Below, piece by piece: positions 1 through 11,544 of a stretch of 64,000 nucleotides of DNA. The stretch lies in the NCBI RefSeq assembly GCF_041146395.1, contig NC_090990.1:43286001-43350000 (forward strand). The letters run 5' to 3'. Positions within the stretch are counted from its first letter, which is position 1, and the number at the start of each line of letters is the position of its first letter. Below the pieces are notes generated by a model that was given only the letters and a program-made list of their open reading frames with translations, did not search any database and was not told where the DNA came from. A program made the translations under genes and the position numbers. Origin of the DNA: Eulemur rufifrons (taxonomy: Eukaryota; Chordata; Mammalia; Primates; Lemuridae).

Positions 1-79
1 CAAAAAGGCCAACAAAGATTCCTTCCATCCACATATATGCATCTTGCTTCTCCTGTCAAGAGAGAGTCTAGTTCTCCCC

Positions 80-935
<856 letters not shown>

Positions 936-939
936 AGCT

Positions 940-1110
940 GTAATGAACTCAGGTGTCGTCAGGTGCTCAGCTAGGCTTTCACCAAGCCTGTGGGATGGGT
1001 ACTGCCTTCTGGTTGCAGGTGAGGAAACTGAAGCCCAGAGAGGCTGGGTGATTTATACAAGGTCACACAAACAGCAAATGGGTCAAAATTCACATCCAAA
1101 TCATTACGAA
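940..1110 (-). repeat. MIR SINE relic
   Basis: The + strand reads as reverse-complement MIR: AGGTGAGGAAACTGAAGCCCAGAGAGG followed by AAGGTCACACAAACAGCAAATGG, the CORE region antisense. Divergent and 5'-truncated. Confidence 0.7.
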
Positions 1111-1644
1111 TCTAAAACATGTGTACTTCACATTAAACACTGAGATGGCAAGATAGCACACGGTTCACAGCCAAGATGGGAGACTGTCATCTACGAGAAT
1201 GGCACCCCCCTGGAGTTGTGAGATGCACAAGCAAAGGCAGCACCAGGCCCAGGGGTGGGGGATAAAGGCAAAGCAAGCTGTGAACAGCTCCTGGTCTATG
1301 GGGGATGTGAGCTCTATTCTCTAGGAATCAGTAACCAAAGGAAAATGGCAGCTTTGGGAAAAGACGCAGGGCATCATCTCAGGTTACAGGGCTGCTCACA
1401 GATAGACCTCAGGTTCTTCCACTTTAAGGTGTGCCGAGTGACAGGGAAGATGCACACAATACATGCTTCATGTAAAACAGAAGCTTGCTTTAATTGGTTG
1501 CCTCAACACCCCTTGGCCTGGGGTGGGGCTATAGGAAACAGGAGAAAAGTGGTTGATACCAGGAAAGCATGCTTCACATGCTCATCCCTGGTAAGTAGTG
1601 GCCAGGAAACTGGAGTAGGAGATTGTCTATGTAGCCTGCAGGTC
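1111..1644. other. Unique sequence, nothing recognised
   Basis: No repeat or gene signature seen. A 131-codon open frame (1255-1650) has no recognisable domain. A strong donor-like CTG|GTAAGTAG lies near 1588, but no convincing acceptor precedes it at exon distance. Confidence 0.5.
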
Positions 1645-1885
1645 CACTAATAATAATAATTGAGTTGTTAAAGTGCTTAGCCTGTGCCAGGCACTGTTCT
1701 GAGCCCTTTCCCTTGTATTAACTCATTTATCTTCATCCTGACCCCATGAATTAGGAACAATTATCAGTCCTACTTTACAGACGAGGCAACTGAGGCACAT
1801 CTAGGTTAACTAACTTGCCCAAGGTCATGCTGGTAGTTGGTAATAAGGGCGGAGTCAGGCCACGGTCAGCGGGTTCTACACATAC
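1645..1885 (-). repeat. MIR SINE, nearly full length
   Basis: Contains CTGTGCCAGGCACTGTTCTGAG, ACTCATTTATCTTCATCCTGA, a degenerate CTTTACAGACGAGGCAACTGAGGCAC and TTGCCCAAGGTCATGC: the antisense MIR from 3' tail to CORE in correct order. Confidence 0.85.
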
Positions 1886-1899
1886 AGCAGCAACGACAC

Positions 1900-2374
1900 T
1901 GCTAGCCACCTGCGCCCTGCTGCTTCGGCTGCCCCCAGGGAGGTACAGCTCCCCCCTTTCTGTGAGCTTATTTGAGGCTACATCTGGTTCCTATAGTCTC
2001 CATTAAATGTGACCAGTTGTTTCAACATCTACTTTATCACAATCCACCAAACACCCTATTCAAAAGTCAAACTAACCCTTTTACCATCATAACAATAGTA
2101 TTGCAATTCCAGGCCTACGGGCTTCTACTAATTTTTTCAACCGTCTGTGTGGTAATAAAGCCCAGTATCTGATAAAACAGTACCCAGGTACAGCTAAAAT
2201 GTGGCAAGAGTGGAGATGGAGGTGCAGAGGGAACAGCAAGCAGGTGGTAGGACCGGAGAGGTAGAGACTAGACCTGCAGGGACGTATAGGCCTGGGTAGG
2301 GAGGTTCAATTTTTACTCAAGTATTAAAAGAGGCTATTAGTGTCAGGAAGCCTAGGTTCTCTTCTTCCCGGGTG
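1900..2374. other. Unique A/T-rich sequence
   Basis: No gene. About 2010-2170 has a C-rich, G-poor top strand that resembles mitochondrial DNA in composition, but the frames did not match a mitochondrial protein I recognise (see rejected list). Confidence 0.4.
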
Positions 2375-3180
2375 CACAGGTGGACTACATTTCCCAGCCT
2401 CCCTTGCAGTTGCACACAGCCATGAGCCTGCCTTGCACTGGTTAGGGGCTCAACCACTAGTTGACTTCTAGCCAATGGAATATACTTTGGAGCAGGGCCC
2501 AGTTAAAATTCCTTTGCTTGCTCCTTCCCATAGGAATAAGAAGCCTAGGGCGCTTTTGCGTAGCTGATTCTGTCAGTGTCTCACCCATCTTCCCCTAGAC
2601 CTCTTTATCATTTTCCGGCACACAGGTTCTCTCTCCCCCAAATCCTGGCACTTGCACCTCCTCAGGGGTGGACTGCCCTCGGGGTGTCAGAACTCCTCTT
2701 GCCTGCACACACAGATTGCTAGAAGTACCTGGGAAGATATGTCTACCTGTACGCAGACCTTCACCAACGCACAGGAGGCACAGGCTTGAATACTACAGCT
2801 CCCTTTTCCTGATAAGGACAGCTCTGAGGTGGGGTCTATGTTGTCTCCGGATCTCTCCTTCTGGGATTAGACTAAAGTTACCTCTCTGGGGCTTGACTTG
2901 ATACTACACCCTTGCTTAGCTTCCTTGCTGGTCCCACTGCCTACTTCTACATCAGTTTTTCCTAACGGATCACTTTCCTATAAATCTTGGTCTCAGTGTC
3001 TGCTTCCAGGAAATAGATCTGGGATGGCTTTCAAACCAGGTATTAAGGGCCCTGATTAATTCCTCAGAGAGGGGTAGCCCTGTTGAGCTGTTCACTAATT
3101 CAGGCCATAACTAGTGTGCACGAGTTATGAATTTTTGGATCCCTTTGCTATGGCATTTAGCCTACCCTAACTAACATACT
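2375..3180 (+). repeat. Probable LTR-like interspersed repeat, heavily diverged
   Basis: Near 2391-2480 are the motifs GGACTACATTTCCCAGCCTCCC and CTAGCCAATGGAATAT, typical of the 5' half of a common mammalian LTR-like repeat. A matching 3' end (CTATGGCATTTAGCCTACCCTAACTAAC) lies at about 3148-3176. The middle is too diverged to follow, so these may be two partial copies. Confidence 0.35.
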
Positions 3181-3234
3181 ATAAAAAAGCAGTAAGCAGA
3201 AAGGTGACTCAATATCTTTTATATTTTAGAAAGA

Positions 3235-3490
3235 ACACATGGCCTTCACATGGAAAATGGATTAGAGGGGTGCAAGGGCCAAAACAAGGATACCATGAAA
3301 AGACTCTTGTAAAAGTAGAGAAGACCATCGATTGTGGCTTCTCAGATTTAGGTGGAGGCAGTTGACATGGGCATTCCAGGACACACTGGGTAGAGAGGAG
3401 GGAACTTGCTAATGGATTAGATATGGGGATGGAGGAGTGGGAAGGAAGCTGGGATGACTCCTTGGCTCTGGATTGGTGATTAAACAGCCT
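3235..3490 (-). repeat. L2 LINE fragment
   Basis: Phrases such as TTGCTAATGGATTAGATATGGGG and GGGATGACTCCTTGGCTCTGG match antisense L2 upstream of its 3' UTR. Strongly diverged; the 98-codon minus frame here is not a gene. Confidence 0.5.
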
Positions 3491-4157
3491 ACACACAATG
3501 TACACATCACTCAGTTATCTAAGTACTTGATTATAAAGCTAACCTGTAGTGTTATCTCAGCTCATCTTACATAATTTCTCTTGCCTTTTTCAAAGTAAAG
3601 ACAAAAAAAAAAAAAAAAAAATTGTGAAACAGCGGTCACTCAGCGAGCACTCAGCCCTGGCCATGCCCTCTCACCTGGGTTTAGCAGGCTCCCTCTTACT
3701 GAAACCACAGTTTGCAAATGAAATGCTATTGGGGAAACCAGCATTTACAAACCTGCCATGAAGCAGGGCCCTGCCATTCTGGGAGAGCGAGTCTTATGTC
3801 AGAATCTGTGGGGGTGAGCAAGGTTGGTCAACACAAGGTCCCTGCTCCCAAAGAGAATGTCTTGCTGAGATCATGAGCCATAACATGCCCCCCTAAAAGT
3901 TTAATATGCATATAAAGCTAAATATTTGTTATGAATAATACCAAAAGACCAAAAGATACTTACCTGAAAGCTTCATTTCAGTGCCTCCAATTCCCTGTCC
4001 CCCATGCAGACCACCATATATATATTCAGGTTTTCCTTTCTTACTGGCCACCCCCCTTTGCCTTCCCTTGGGAGCCTGCCAGGCTCACACCCCTACCCCA
4101 CCCCCCACTGAGCCCTGGCTCTATTAAGCATATCTTTTTACTTTCTATATTTCTGAT
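3491..4157. other. Unique sequence with an A19 run
   Basis: No gene or clear repeat. An uninterrupted run of 19 A at 3603-3621 has no obvious SINE or processed-pseudogene body upstream, so it is probably a plain mononucleotide tract. Confidence 0.5.
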
Positions 4158-4655
4158 GCTTTAACTCCTGGGGCCCTGCTGATGCTGCAGGGACTGCAGC
4201 TGAGCTCCCAGGGTTAGCTAATTCTTGGAGAGAGTAAACAACTCTCCCAGGAGCTCCCCTTTCATATGCAAACCAACCAATCCTGAACCCACTTGCCCAG
4301 CCTCCTCCCTTACAGGCTCTTACTCTCCAGGCCATTATCCAGCTGCCCTAATGACCCCAGGGCCAGGTACCAGACAACCTGGGGCAGCCTATGCCCCAGT
4401 GCCTGATAAATTACTCAAACCGGCCAATCCTAAACCTGCTTACCTTGCTTCCGTTCATTTCCATAAAAACCATCTCTTGCCCATGGTTCCCTCTTCCCTC
4501 TACCTCCCGGACTAACCCTGGTGCTTCCTGTGTGGTCCCCCCCATCTCACAGCCCCTCCTCTTCAGATCTGTTAGTATAACTAGCTGTCTTTTCAAAGGT
4601 GTCTCCTGATCCATTGGCCTTGCCATGCCTAAAATAAAACCTACATTTTAAAATA
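4158..4655 (+). mobile_element. Candidate solo LTR of an endogenous retrovirus
   Basis: Seen: two CCAAT-box units with similar flanks (about 4269-4298 and 4416-4447), a TATA-like CATAAAAACC at about 4462, a C-rich R/U5-like part and a polyadenylation signal AATAAAA at about 4632. This order is that of a gammaretrovirus-type LTR. No internal gag/pol/env remnant follows. The family is unassigned, no target-site duplication was confirmed, and it could be another C-rich repeat. Confidence 0.4.
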
Positions 4656-4814
4656 CTTGCTCCCTTCACCCAGAGCCATTTGTCCGATCCCAGGTCCCCT
4701 ACATCCTTTTTTTTTAGCCTACAGGAGTTTGGCATCTGAGACTCACCCCCTCCCCAGTCTCCTCTGGAGCCAGTACAAGGGAATATAGCACAGCAGCGAA
4801 GGTAGGGACTTGAG

Positions 4815-5015
4815 GGTGAAAATACCTGGGCGACCTGGGAAAGATTCCTTCAGCTCTCTCTGCCTCATTTTCCTCTTTTTCATACAGAGATAATAAAAGT
4901 ACCCATCTTAAGAATTTATTGTGAGGACTGAAATGAGACAATGACTGTAAAGTGCTTACGACAGTGTCTGGCACTTAGAAGGAATTCAATAACTGTTAGT
5001 TATCACCATTATCAA
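4815..5015 (+). repeat. MIR SINE relic
   Basis: Reads in order GACCTGGGAAAGATTCCTT, CTGCCTCATTTTCCTC, GTGAGGACTGAAATGAGAC, AAAGTGCTTACGACAGTGTCTGGCAC and AATTCAATAACTG, i.e. sense MIR from CORE to 3' tail. Confidence 0.85.
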
Positions 5016-5029
5016 TTATTATTAGGGAG

Positions 5030-5640
5030 CAAAGTGCTTGCAAAACTAGCAAAAGACTCTAAAATGTTACCTACTGCTTAGCCAGTGCTTTCGCACGCAT
5101 AGAATAAGGGGTGGGCAGCGGGGAGGAATGATTGCATATTCATAAGCACCTCCAACCAAATTAATTGATAGGGTACGATAGTAATAAAGAGAATTAATTT
5201 CCATTTTAATAACTTCACATGCTACATGTTAAGTATAGGTCCATATTACCGATGGTCACCCAATTTCCCCTTTGCATCTGTTCCGTGTTGATTATGATGT
5301 CAGGAAAGCAAAAGTTAAATCCCTTTTTAAGGCAGAAAAAAAAATCTAATTTAATAACATTGCAATCCTGTTGAAAGCATGATTAAATCTTAATAAGGGT
5401 GGAAGGATGTTGTGTTTCATGTCTATCCCTCTTGAAGCCCTGGCAACTTGTTCAGGGATACAGACCGCGTTGTCAAAGGACTTCACAGCCCAACCCCTGG
5501 TCTCATCTGCCGGCATCCGGGATGCAGTGGAAATCTCTGATGGTGCTGACACTTCTATTTTCACTTTTCCCATCCTGGTGCTTTTTCTCATTAAAGCAGC
5601 TTGAGTCTGTAATTTCCACCAGTACAGATGAAGATAAAAT
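5030..5640. other. Unique A/T-rich segment, possible conserved non-coding element
   Basis: No repeat signature for 600 bp. It contains clustered homeodomain-type cores (AATTAATTGATA at about 5159, AATTAATTTCC at about 5194, CTAATTTAATAAC at about 5346). Two overlapping frames of 65 and 107 codons exist around 5400-5720 without recognisable family. The enhancer-like status is inferred from composition only. Confidence 0.35.
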
Positions 5641-6180
5641 GACTCCCAACTTTTATTTTGACCTTATGAAACTATGTAATTGGTTCAGAACCTTCAGGCT
5701 AAATGAGTTTCCTTTGGATTGAGAACCTGGTCAAAGGAATCACAGAGTTAAAAATATACCACATATCCAAATAGAATTAGCTCATAAACCAATATTCTAT
5801 TTGAATGCATTGAAACTCAGGTCTAATGACAATCTCATGAAAGTGTGGTTTCTGATTTATTTATTTTTTTCCTCTTAAAAAAATAAACATAACACCTCAA
5901 AGTGAAACAGAAAGCATCCACCTCAATTCTCTCTTCTTTCCCTAGATCTCACCCGTCTCGGAGGTGGGGAGTTTCTCATTATCCACAGAATTGTGTCTGA
6001 GCTCCTAAAGGTTGCATCTTGGACCCAGAGACTGGCCTTGGTCTGATTCCCTGACTTCACCTGTTCCTGCTTCATCACCCCAGACACATTACAACTACTC
6101 AAGTAGCCACGCTGGTCCCCAGTTCTGCATCTCTGCAAGTGCATTACTGCCGATCTAGAAAATTCTCCCCTACTAATCCT
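5641..6180. other. Unique sequence, nothing recognised
   Basis: No gene, RNA or repeat signature I can support in this stretch. Confidence 0.5.
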
Positions 6181-6485
6181 TCTGCCAAACTACCACTCCT
6201 TTAAAAGTTGGCTCCAGTGTCTCCTCCTCTGTGAAGCCTCTGATGCCATCCATGATGATCCTGGGCAGACCCAAGGACGCCAGACCCTCTGTGCTCAACT
6301 GCAATTTTACTCAAGCCTGCATATTAACACTTTTCAAATCCCTACACTAGATTACAATGTTTGACTTACTTGTCTCTCATCTTTTAGGCTGGAGCTACAT
6401 CTTTCTATCTCTGTTCCTGTACACAGCATCTAGGAAAACACTTGGAATACATAGCCAGCTCTCAGCATATGTTTGTGGGATAACT
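6181..6485 (+). repeat. L2 LINE 3' end
   Basis: GTGTCTCCTCCTCTGTGAAGCC, then TTGACTTACTTGTCTCTCAT, GGCTGGAGCTACATC and ACAGCATCTAGGAAAACACTTGGAATAC follow the order of the L2 3' UTR in sense orientation. Confidence 0.7.
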
Positions 6486-6499
6486 AGTAAAAGCCAGAC

Positions 6500-6715
6500 T
6501 TATAAAACATTTATTATATACCGGGCACAACTGTGAGCACTGATGTCTATACACTCTCATTTAGAAACCTCCAACACCCAATCTACTGTTGTCATGATCC
6601 CTGTGTTATGGTCGCAGAACCTAGAGGTTTTGGTGGGGAGTAACCTTCCCAAGCTCACACAGCTAACAAGTGGGAGAGCACAGAGGGCAGATTTCAGGCC
6701 AGAAGGACTGGCCAC
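6500..6715 (-). repeat. MIR SINE relic
   Basis: TTATTATATACCGGGCACAACTGTGAGCAC at the left and CCTTCCCAAGCTCACACAGCTAACAAGTGG at the right are the antisense 3' tail and CORE of MIR. Confidence 0.8.
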
Positions 6716-6912
6716 AGAAGGTAGGTACTTAAACGTTACTCTGCACTGCCCTCAAAGAAGGGCCCTTGACAGTGTCCCAGGATTGGCAGCTCACAGTCCT
6801 CTAGCATGCTAAAAAGTGGCACTGGCTTACTGCATGCTCTAGATTGTAGAGGATTAGGAGGTTGCATCAGGGCTGGCAGAAAAAAAAAATGCTCTGAAAA
6901 ATTAGCCACTGT

Positions 6913-6935
6913 CAGAGACAGAGACAGAGACAGAG
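6913..6935 (+). repeat. Short (CAGAGA)n tract
   Basis: Just under four tandem copies of a 6-bp CAGAGA unit. Confidence 0.9.
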
Positions 6936-6989
6936 CCACAAAATGGCACCGATCTCTAACCGCTGGGCGATTGGCCACACAAATCTGCT

Positions 6990-7444
6990 AAGGAAGGGCT
7001 TGTCCCCGGCACCAACCTCCCAGAAGAGGCAATTTAAATCCCTGCATGGTTTGGACTTTGTATGATTGATTAATAGTAGAGGCTACAAACATTCATCCTC
7101 ATCTGCCAAGGCTCTTCCTCACTGTACGTCACGGGCCAAATCAGCTCCATCCTGGGATTAGATCTGCTTGTCAAACTGGGGCCCCTCTCACAGGTGGCTG
7201 TTGGGTTGAAGAGCAAGGGAAGCAATAGAAGTACAGGGCCGTGCATAAAGAGAACCTCGCTCATTTAATGCACTTCTGACAAAAACACGATTGGACTTCT
7301 GATCTTTGGAAGCAAGTTCCTCCCTCGACCTTGTGAAGCAGCTCTGACTTAAGGACAGTCTTTTAATGGAAACATATTTAATAAACAGAGGCTTTAAAAT
7401 TGTTCAGTTTTACTTCTCCTTTTGAATCTCCAACTCTTATGATA
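6990..7444. other. Unique sequence, nothing recognised
   Basis: No gene or repeat signature supported; includes a short A/T-rich part around 7370-7400. Confidence 0.5.
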
Positions 7445-8045
7445 TTCAACATCTATTTGATACTTACTGTGTATCAGACACTGTTAGGCATTAGGAACAT
7501 AGAAATTAATAAAAAGTAACAGCAGTAAACCCCCACAGCTACCATTTATTAGTCTTCTACTGCATGTCAGCCCTTCAGGGAGGTCATATGCACCCAAAAC
7601 TGCAACCACTGAGTGATAGTTCTGTACTGGAGACATGTGTATGGCGCACGGAAAACACACACAAAAAGGAGGGAGGCAGGACCAGGGTGAAATCTCCTTA
7701 GGAGGAAATAGACATTGCCAGGGATAGAAGTTGGGAAAGGATATTTCAGGGGGAACAGGATGTGCAAAGACTATTTGCATGGAAGCATAAAATAGCATGG
7801 TCAGTAGTTCAGTATACTTGAAACTCAGAGTTCAAGGAGAGAGATACTGGGAGGGAGCCAAGATATTCTAAGGGGCTTAGATTGCTCTTGAAGGCAAAGG
7901 GCAGCATGACCTATTTTAAGTGAGGAGGAGGAAGGCACTATCATCATCAGTTTTGCATTTCTAAATGAGCACTCCATCTACCACAGTGTGGGGTGATGGA
8001 TTGGAGCCAGGAGAAACTAGAGGCAGAGATTCTAAGAGTGAAGGT
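7445..8045 (-). repeat. L2 LINE fragment(s)
   Basis: CATCTATTTGATACTTACTGTG, CAGACACTGTTAGGCATTAGGAAC, then AGGAACAGGATGTGCAAAG-like and GATGGATTGGAGCCAGGAG phrases follow the antisense L2 3' region. Continuity between about 7530 and 7650 is poor, so two fragments are possible. Confidence 0.6.
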
Positions 8046-8974
8046 ATTGCATGCTAACAGCTGAAATATGGTATGTAACATCAGCAGCAAAGTTTACTCA
8101 TCAAATACAGTACAAAGGAGTGTATAATGGAAATACATGCAGATCCAATGTCCTAACGACATATCCTAGAAGGAGTAAGTCACCAAAACCATGTGTCGCT
8201 GTTCCCCAACTGTTAACAGGTTAGTGGTAAGAAGACAGACAAGACACCAAATTCTCTGTCCCTTTTAGGCAGATATTCTTGGCAACACTTTCCCATCTAT
8301 GGATCAATTTCTCCATCAATATGAAGAGGATATCATGGAGCCAGTGTGAAGAGGGGCCCAGTGATATGATTTAGTATTAGAAAGTGGATGCCTTAAGGTA
8401 CTATGAAAACAACTTGGATTATATATCTCTTTAATCTCCAGCAGAATTTCAAGGCTAGAAAAAGAAGTTAGAGTTGGCAAGAAATTCCGAGACTGTACGG
8501 CCCAAACCCTTCAACGTACGGATCGACACCTTTACCTCTTCTATTTGGGTGCCCTTCTGATCTGAGCCATCTGATGAAATCCTCTTCTTCCATGACCTGT
8601 GATGTCCTCAAAGTCACTCCTACTCTAAAGCTTTCTGTGAATCCCACAGGATTAATCGTTCCCTTTTTGGAGCTTTGGTAGTGGCACTTATTATCTGGCC
8701 TTTGTTCTTCTCATCTATAAAATGGGATCACTGTTGTGCCAGGGACTGAATACGTGACAGAGCCACACAGACAGAACATCCATCACCTACCTATTTCGTA
8801 GGAGTGTTAGAGGTGTCAGTTACTTGTCTGTTTGATTTCAGATCCCTTCTCTGTCCTTCTTTGACAAGTTTTCAGGAAACATTTCTCAAGCTCCATTGCT
8901 GTCAAGTTTCTGAGTATGTATGACCAATTTGAGGCATTATGGGAAATTGGAAGCTGGAAGGAGGGAAGAAGACA
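8046..8974. other. Unique or very diverged sequence
   Basis: No gene. Faint L2/MIR-like phrases (for example CTCATCTATAAAATGGGATCACTG at about 8711) suggest decayed relics, too weak to bound. Confidence 0.45.
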
Positions 8975-9276
8975 TCATATTTCTACCTCCAATTCTCCTG
9001 GTTTTGGATTGCATCTCCAGAAACAGTAACATCTCCTCCAGGGCTCCTCTGTGATCCTGGCTTTTGAATATGGCCCTGGTCTCTGGGTTTTCGTGGCACT
9101 ACCTTCTCCCTCTGTTCCTGTAGCCTCCCACTGCTGCTCTCCAGCTTGCCTCAGTATCCTTCTTTTGCTTCTTACCTCCTCCATCATGCATGCAACCAAC
9201 TCCCATATTAAATTCCCCGTGTTTGAAATACCTAGAGAGACATCTGTTTTCTGACTGGATCCTAACTGATATACTA
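8975..9276 (+). repeat. 3' end of LTR-like repeat, group B
   Basis: Ends with TTAAATTCCCCGTGTTTGAAATACC ... TCTGTTTTCTGACTGGATCC-TAACTGATATAC. Two other copies in this window (about 19690-20190 and 51525-52053) share the same tail layout. Family name not assigned. Confidence 0.5.
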
Positions 9277-9373
9277 GACAAAGAGAAAAGGAGAGGAGAG
9301 AATAATTAACATTATTGACAATGAACTCTGTATCAGGCTCTTACTCTGAGTGTTAAGTTCATAATTTCATTTG

Positions 9374-9590
9374 AGCATAGTGGTTACGGGAACAAATTTT
9401 CTCAGAGAGACCAGACTTCAGATCCCCGTTCTGGCAGGTCCAGCACAATCTCATTCTCAGTTTCCACTTCTGCCAATTATAGATAAGAGCAATATCTACA
9501 TGTAGAGTTGGGAGGATTAGAAATAACATGTATAAAGCTCTTAGCACAGAGCCCAACACAGAGTACTCAGTGTCAGTGATTAATAACAAA
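9374..9590 (+). repeat. MIR SINE relic
   Basis: GAGCATAGTGGTTACGGGAAC is the tRNA-derived 5' end of MIR. GACTTCAGATCCCCGTTCTGGC and TAAAGCTCTTAGCACAGAGCCCAACACAGAGT give the middle and tail, in order. Confidence 0.8.
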
Positions 9591-9619
9591 TAAATAATAA
9601 TAATCTAAACAAACCTATA

Positions 9620-9775
9620 AGGCTGGTATTATTAATATTCCTCATGACATGTGAGGAACCCACGGATCATGGAAGTGAGGTAATATGCCTAAGGTCACAT
9701 AGCTAGTAGAGTAGAGAGGGAGATGCTGGGATTAGAACTCTGACTACAAAATCTTTGCTCTTTCTACTACATAGG
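9620..9775 (-). repeat. MIR SINE relic
   Basis: GCCTAAGGTCACATAGCTAGTAG, GGATTAGAACTCTGACTAC and CTCTTTCTACTAC match antisense MIR through its tRNA-related 5' end. Confidence 0.8.
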
Positions 9776-9779
9776 TTGG

Positions 9780-10070
9780 GCTCACAGATAGAAATGTACA
9801 CTTGGAAACTATAAAGGATATTATGAATATAAACCCTAATTATTTGAATTTTTGCTAGGAGCAGAGTTTGGGAGGACCCAGAATCTGACAAACCCTATCC
9901 CACAGGCCGACCCCCTGACTTCAAGGACAGGAAGTTGGTGAGGGCCACAGGGGAGGCCGCACCCCCACTCCAACGACCTGCTGGCAGGGGTGCAGAGCAG
10001 GTCTCACCCTCTCATTATTGCCCTGCTGAGGGGGTAGGGGCTAATGGACTGTCGGGCCAGAGGGACAGTC
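9780..10070. other. Unique sequence, GC-rich at the right end
   Basis: No gene or repeat supported. GC rises from about 9900 (CCGACCCCC and GGGCC stretches), but CpG density stays below island level. Confidence 0.45.
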
Positions 10071-10112
10071 TGCGGCTCCTCGCAGCTGTCCTGCGGCTCC
10101 TCGCAGCTGTCC
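10071..10112 (+). repeat. 21-bp tandem duplication
   Basis: Two exact copies of a 21-bp unit beginning TGCGGCTCCTCGCAGC, at 10071-10091 and 10092-10112, with a partial third copy (TGCGGC) after. Each unit contains a CTGCG/CGCAG inverted pair that could form a small hairpin. Confidence 0.9.
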
Positions 10113-10119
10113 TGCGGCA

Positions 10120-10424
10120 TCCAGGCCTGAACCTGTGACCTCAGCTCCAAGCGCAGGGTCATTACCCGCCCCTGAGACTGCCTGCATTAAGATGCTCTCA
10201 TTACAGGCCATGCAGATTGTTCCCGGCGATAATGAGGTGGCAAGAGAAGAAACCGTCCTGGGGGAACTTCTGAGAGCCAAGCCTTCAACTGCAGATGAGT
10301 TCCTAACCTGCCGTTTTAAAACATTTCTCTCTAAATTGCCTGGAATAATTTTTTCCAGGGAAACTCTGACCCTTCCCTTTGTCTTTCGACAGTGTGCTGA
10401 AAGACGTACAATTCCATCCTCACT
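10120..10424. other. Unique segment, possible conserved non-coding element
   Basis: No repeat signature. Contains motif-like strings such as GGCGATAATGAGG (about 10224) and TGCCTGGAATAATTTTTTCCAGG (imperfect palindrome at about 10338). It lies just upstream of a pyrimidine tract. Regulatory status is inference. Confidence 0.3.
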
Positions 10425-10530
10425 CAGCTCTTCCTTCCCATCTTTTTCTCTCCATCCTCCATTGCCTCCTTTTCCCCTTTTCTTTTTTCCTTTTTGTTCT
10501 TTCTCTTTTTTCCCTTCATTATCCTGTTCC
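10425..10530 (+). repeat. Polypyrimidine low-complexity tract
   Basis: About 105 bp almost entirely C and T (CTTCC, CCTCC, CTTTTTTCC blocks). Its right end, ATTATCCTGTTCC (10518-10530), is the left target-site duplication of the following Alu. Confidence 0.85.
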
Positions 10531-10876
<346 letters not shown>

Positions 10877-10892
10877 ATTATCCTGTTCCTTC

Positions 10893-11115
10893 ACACAACA
10901 TAGTGATGCAAGCTTTGGAACCAGATATGTTATGGGTCCAAATTTCAGCTCTGCTTCCTGGGAGCCAGGGATTTGGAGCAAGCTTCCCAATCCTTTTGGA
11001 GGTTCTGTTATTTATCTGCAAGTAGAGACTCAAATTCTCAGGACTTTGAGATTGTTAAACAATTTTTATATAAAGAGGCTTATAAAGTACATGGCATGTT
11101 CCTGTGTCCACCAAA
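10893..11115 (+). repeat. MIR SINE relic
   Basis: CATAGTGATGCAAGCTTTGGAACCAGA, GGGTCCAAATTTCAGCTCTGCTTCC and CATGGCATGTTCCTG resemble sense MIR at intervals. Highly diverged. Confidence 0.5.
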
Positions 11116-11398
11116 ATCTTTATTCAGTTGGGTCTATGTTAAGTGTGAAATTCTACGGTAGACACTAGGAGACGAGTAAGGCTCGTTTTCATCTGTCGAG
11201 GAAGTTTACCATTTGATACTGAAGAAAAGCCACAGAACTTAGGATTTTCTTAAGCTAAATAAAGATAAATGCTTTGCCCACTATATATCAAATATCCAAT
11301 AGGATGTAACTTTTCTTAAATTTCTAAAGCCAAGCAAACTGAGGCAAAGGACATCATGGCAACTAAAATGTTCATAGAACCAAAATAATTTTTTCTTA

Positions 11399-11544
11399 AT
11401 TTTTTTATTTCAGCATATTATGGGAGTACAAACATTTAGGATACATATATTACCTTTGCCCCATCAAGTCAGAGCTTCAAGCACAGCACCCCTTAGGTGT
11501 GAATATACCCCTCCCTACCTCTCCCCTCCCACCTGCCTGACACC
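11399..11544 (-). mobile_element. L1 3' end fragment, inverted
   Basis: Starts with a T tract, then the reverse complement of CCCATAATATGCTGAAATAAA, the same 3' terminus found in sense at about 12314-12332. About 145 bp of 3' UTR is kept, including the G-rich segment (C-rich on this strand, 11509-11530). Relative to the sense copy, roughly 30-40 bp is missing around 11480. It abuts the sense L1 at about 11544. Confidence 0.85.

Noticed and set aside
1972..2172. Possible nuclear copy of mitochondrial DNA (C-rich, G-poor strand)
   Set aside because: Composition is suggestive, but neither the nuclear nor the mitochondrial reading matched a mitochondrial protein or rRNA I recognise. A blast to lemur mitochondrial genomes would decide.
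3603..3621. A19 run as the tail of a processed pseudogene
   Set aside because: No coding-like or SINE sequence upstream and no flanking duplication found.
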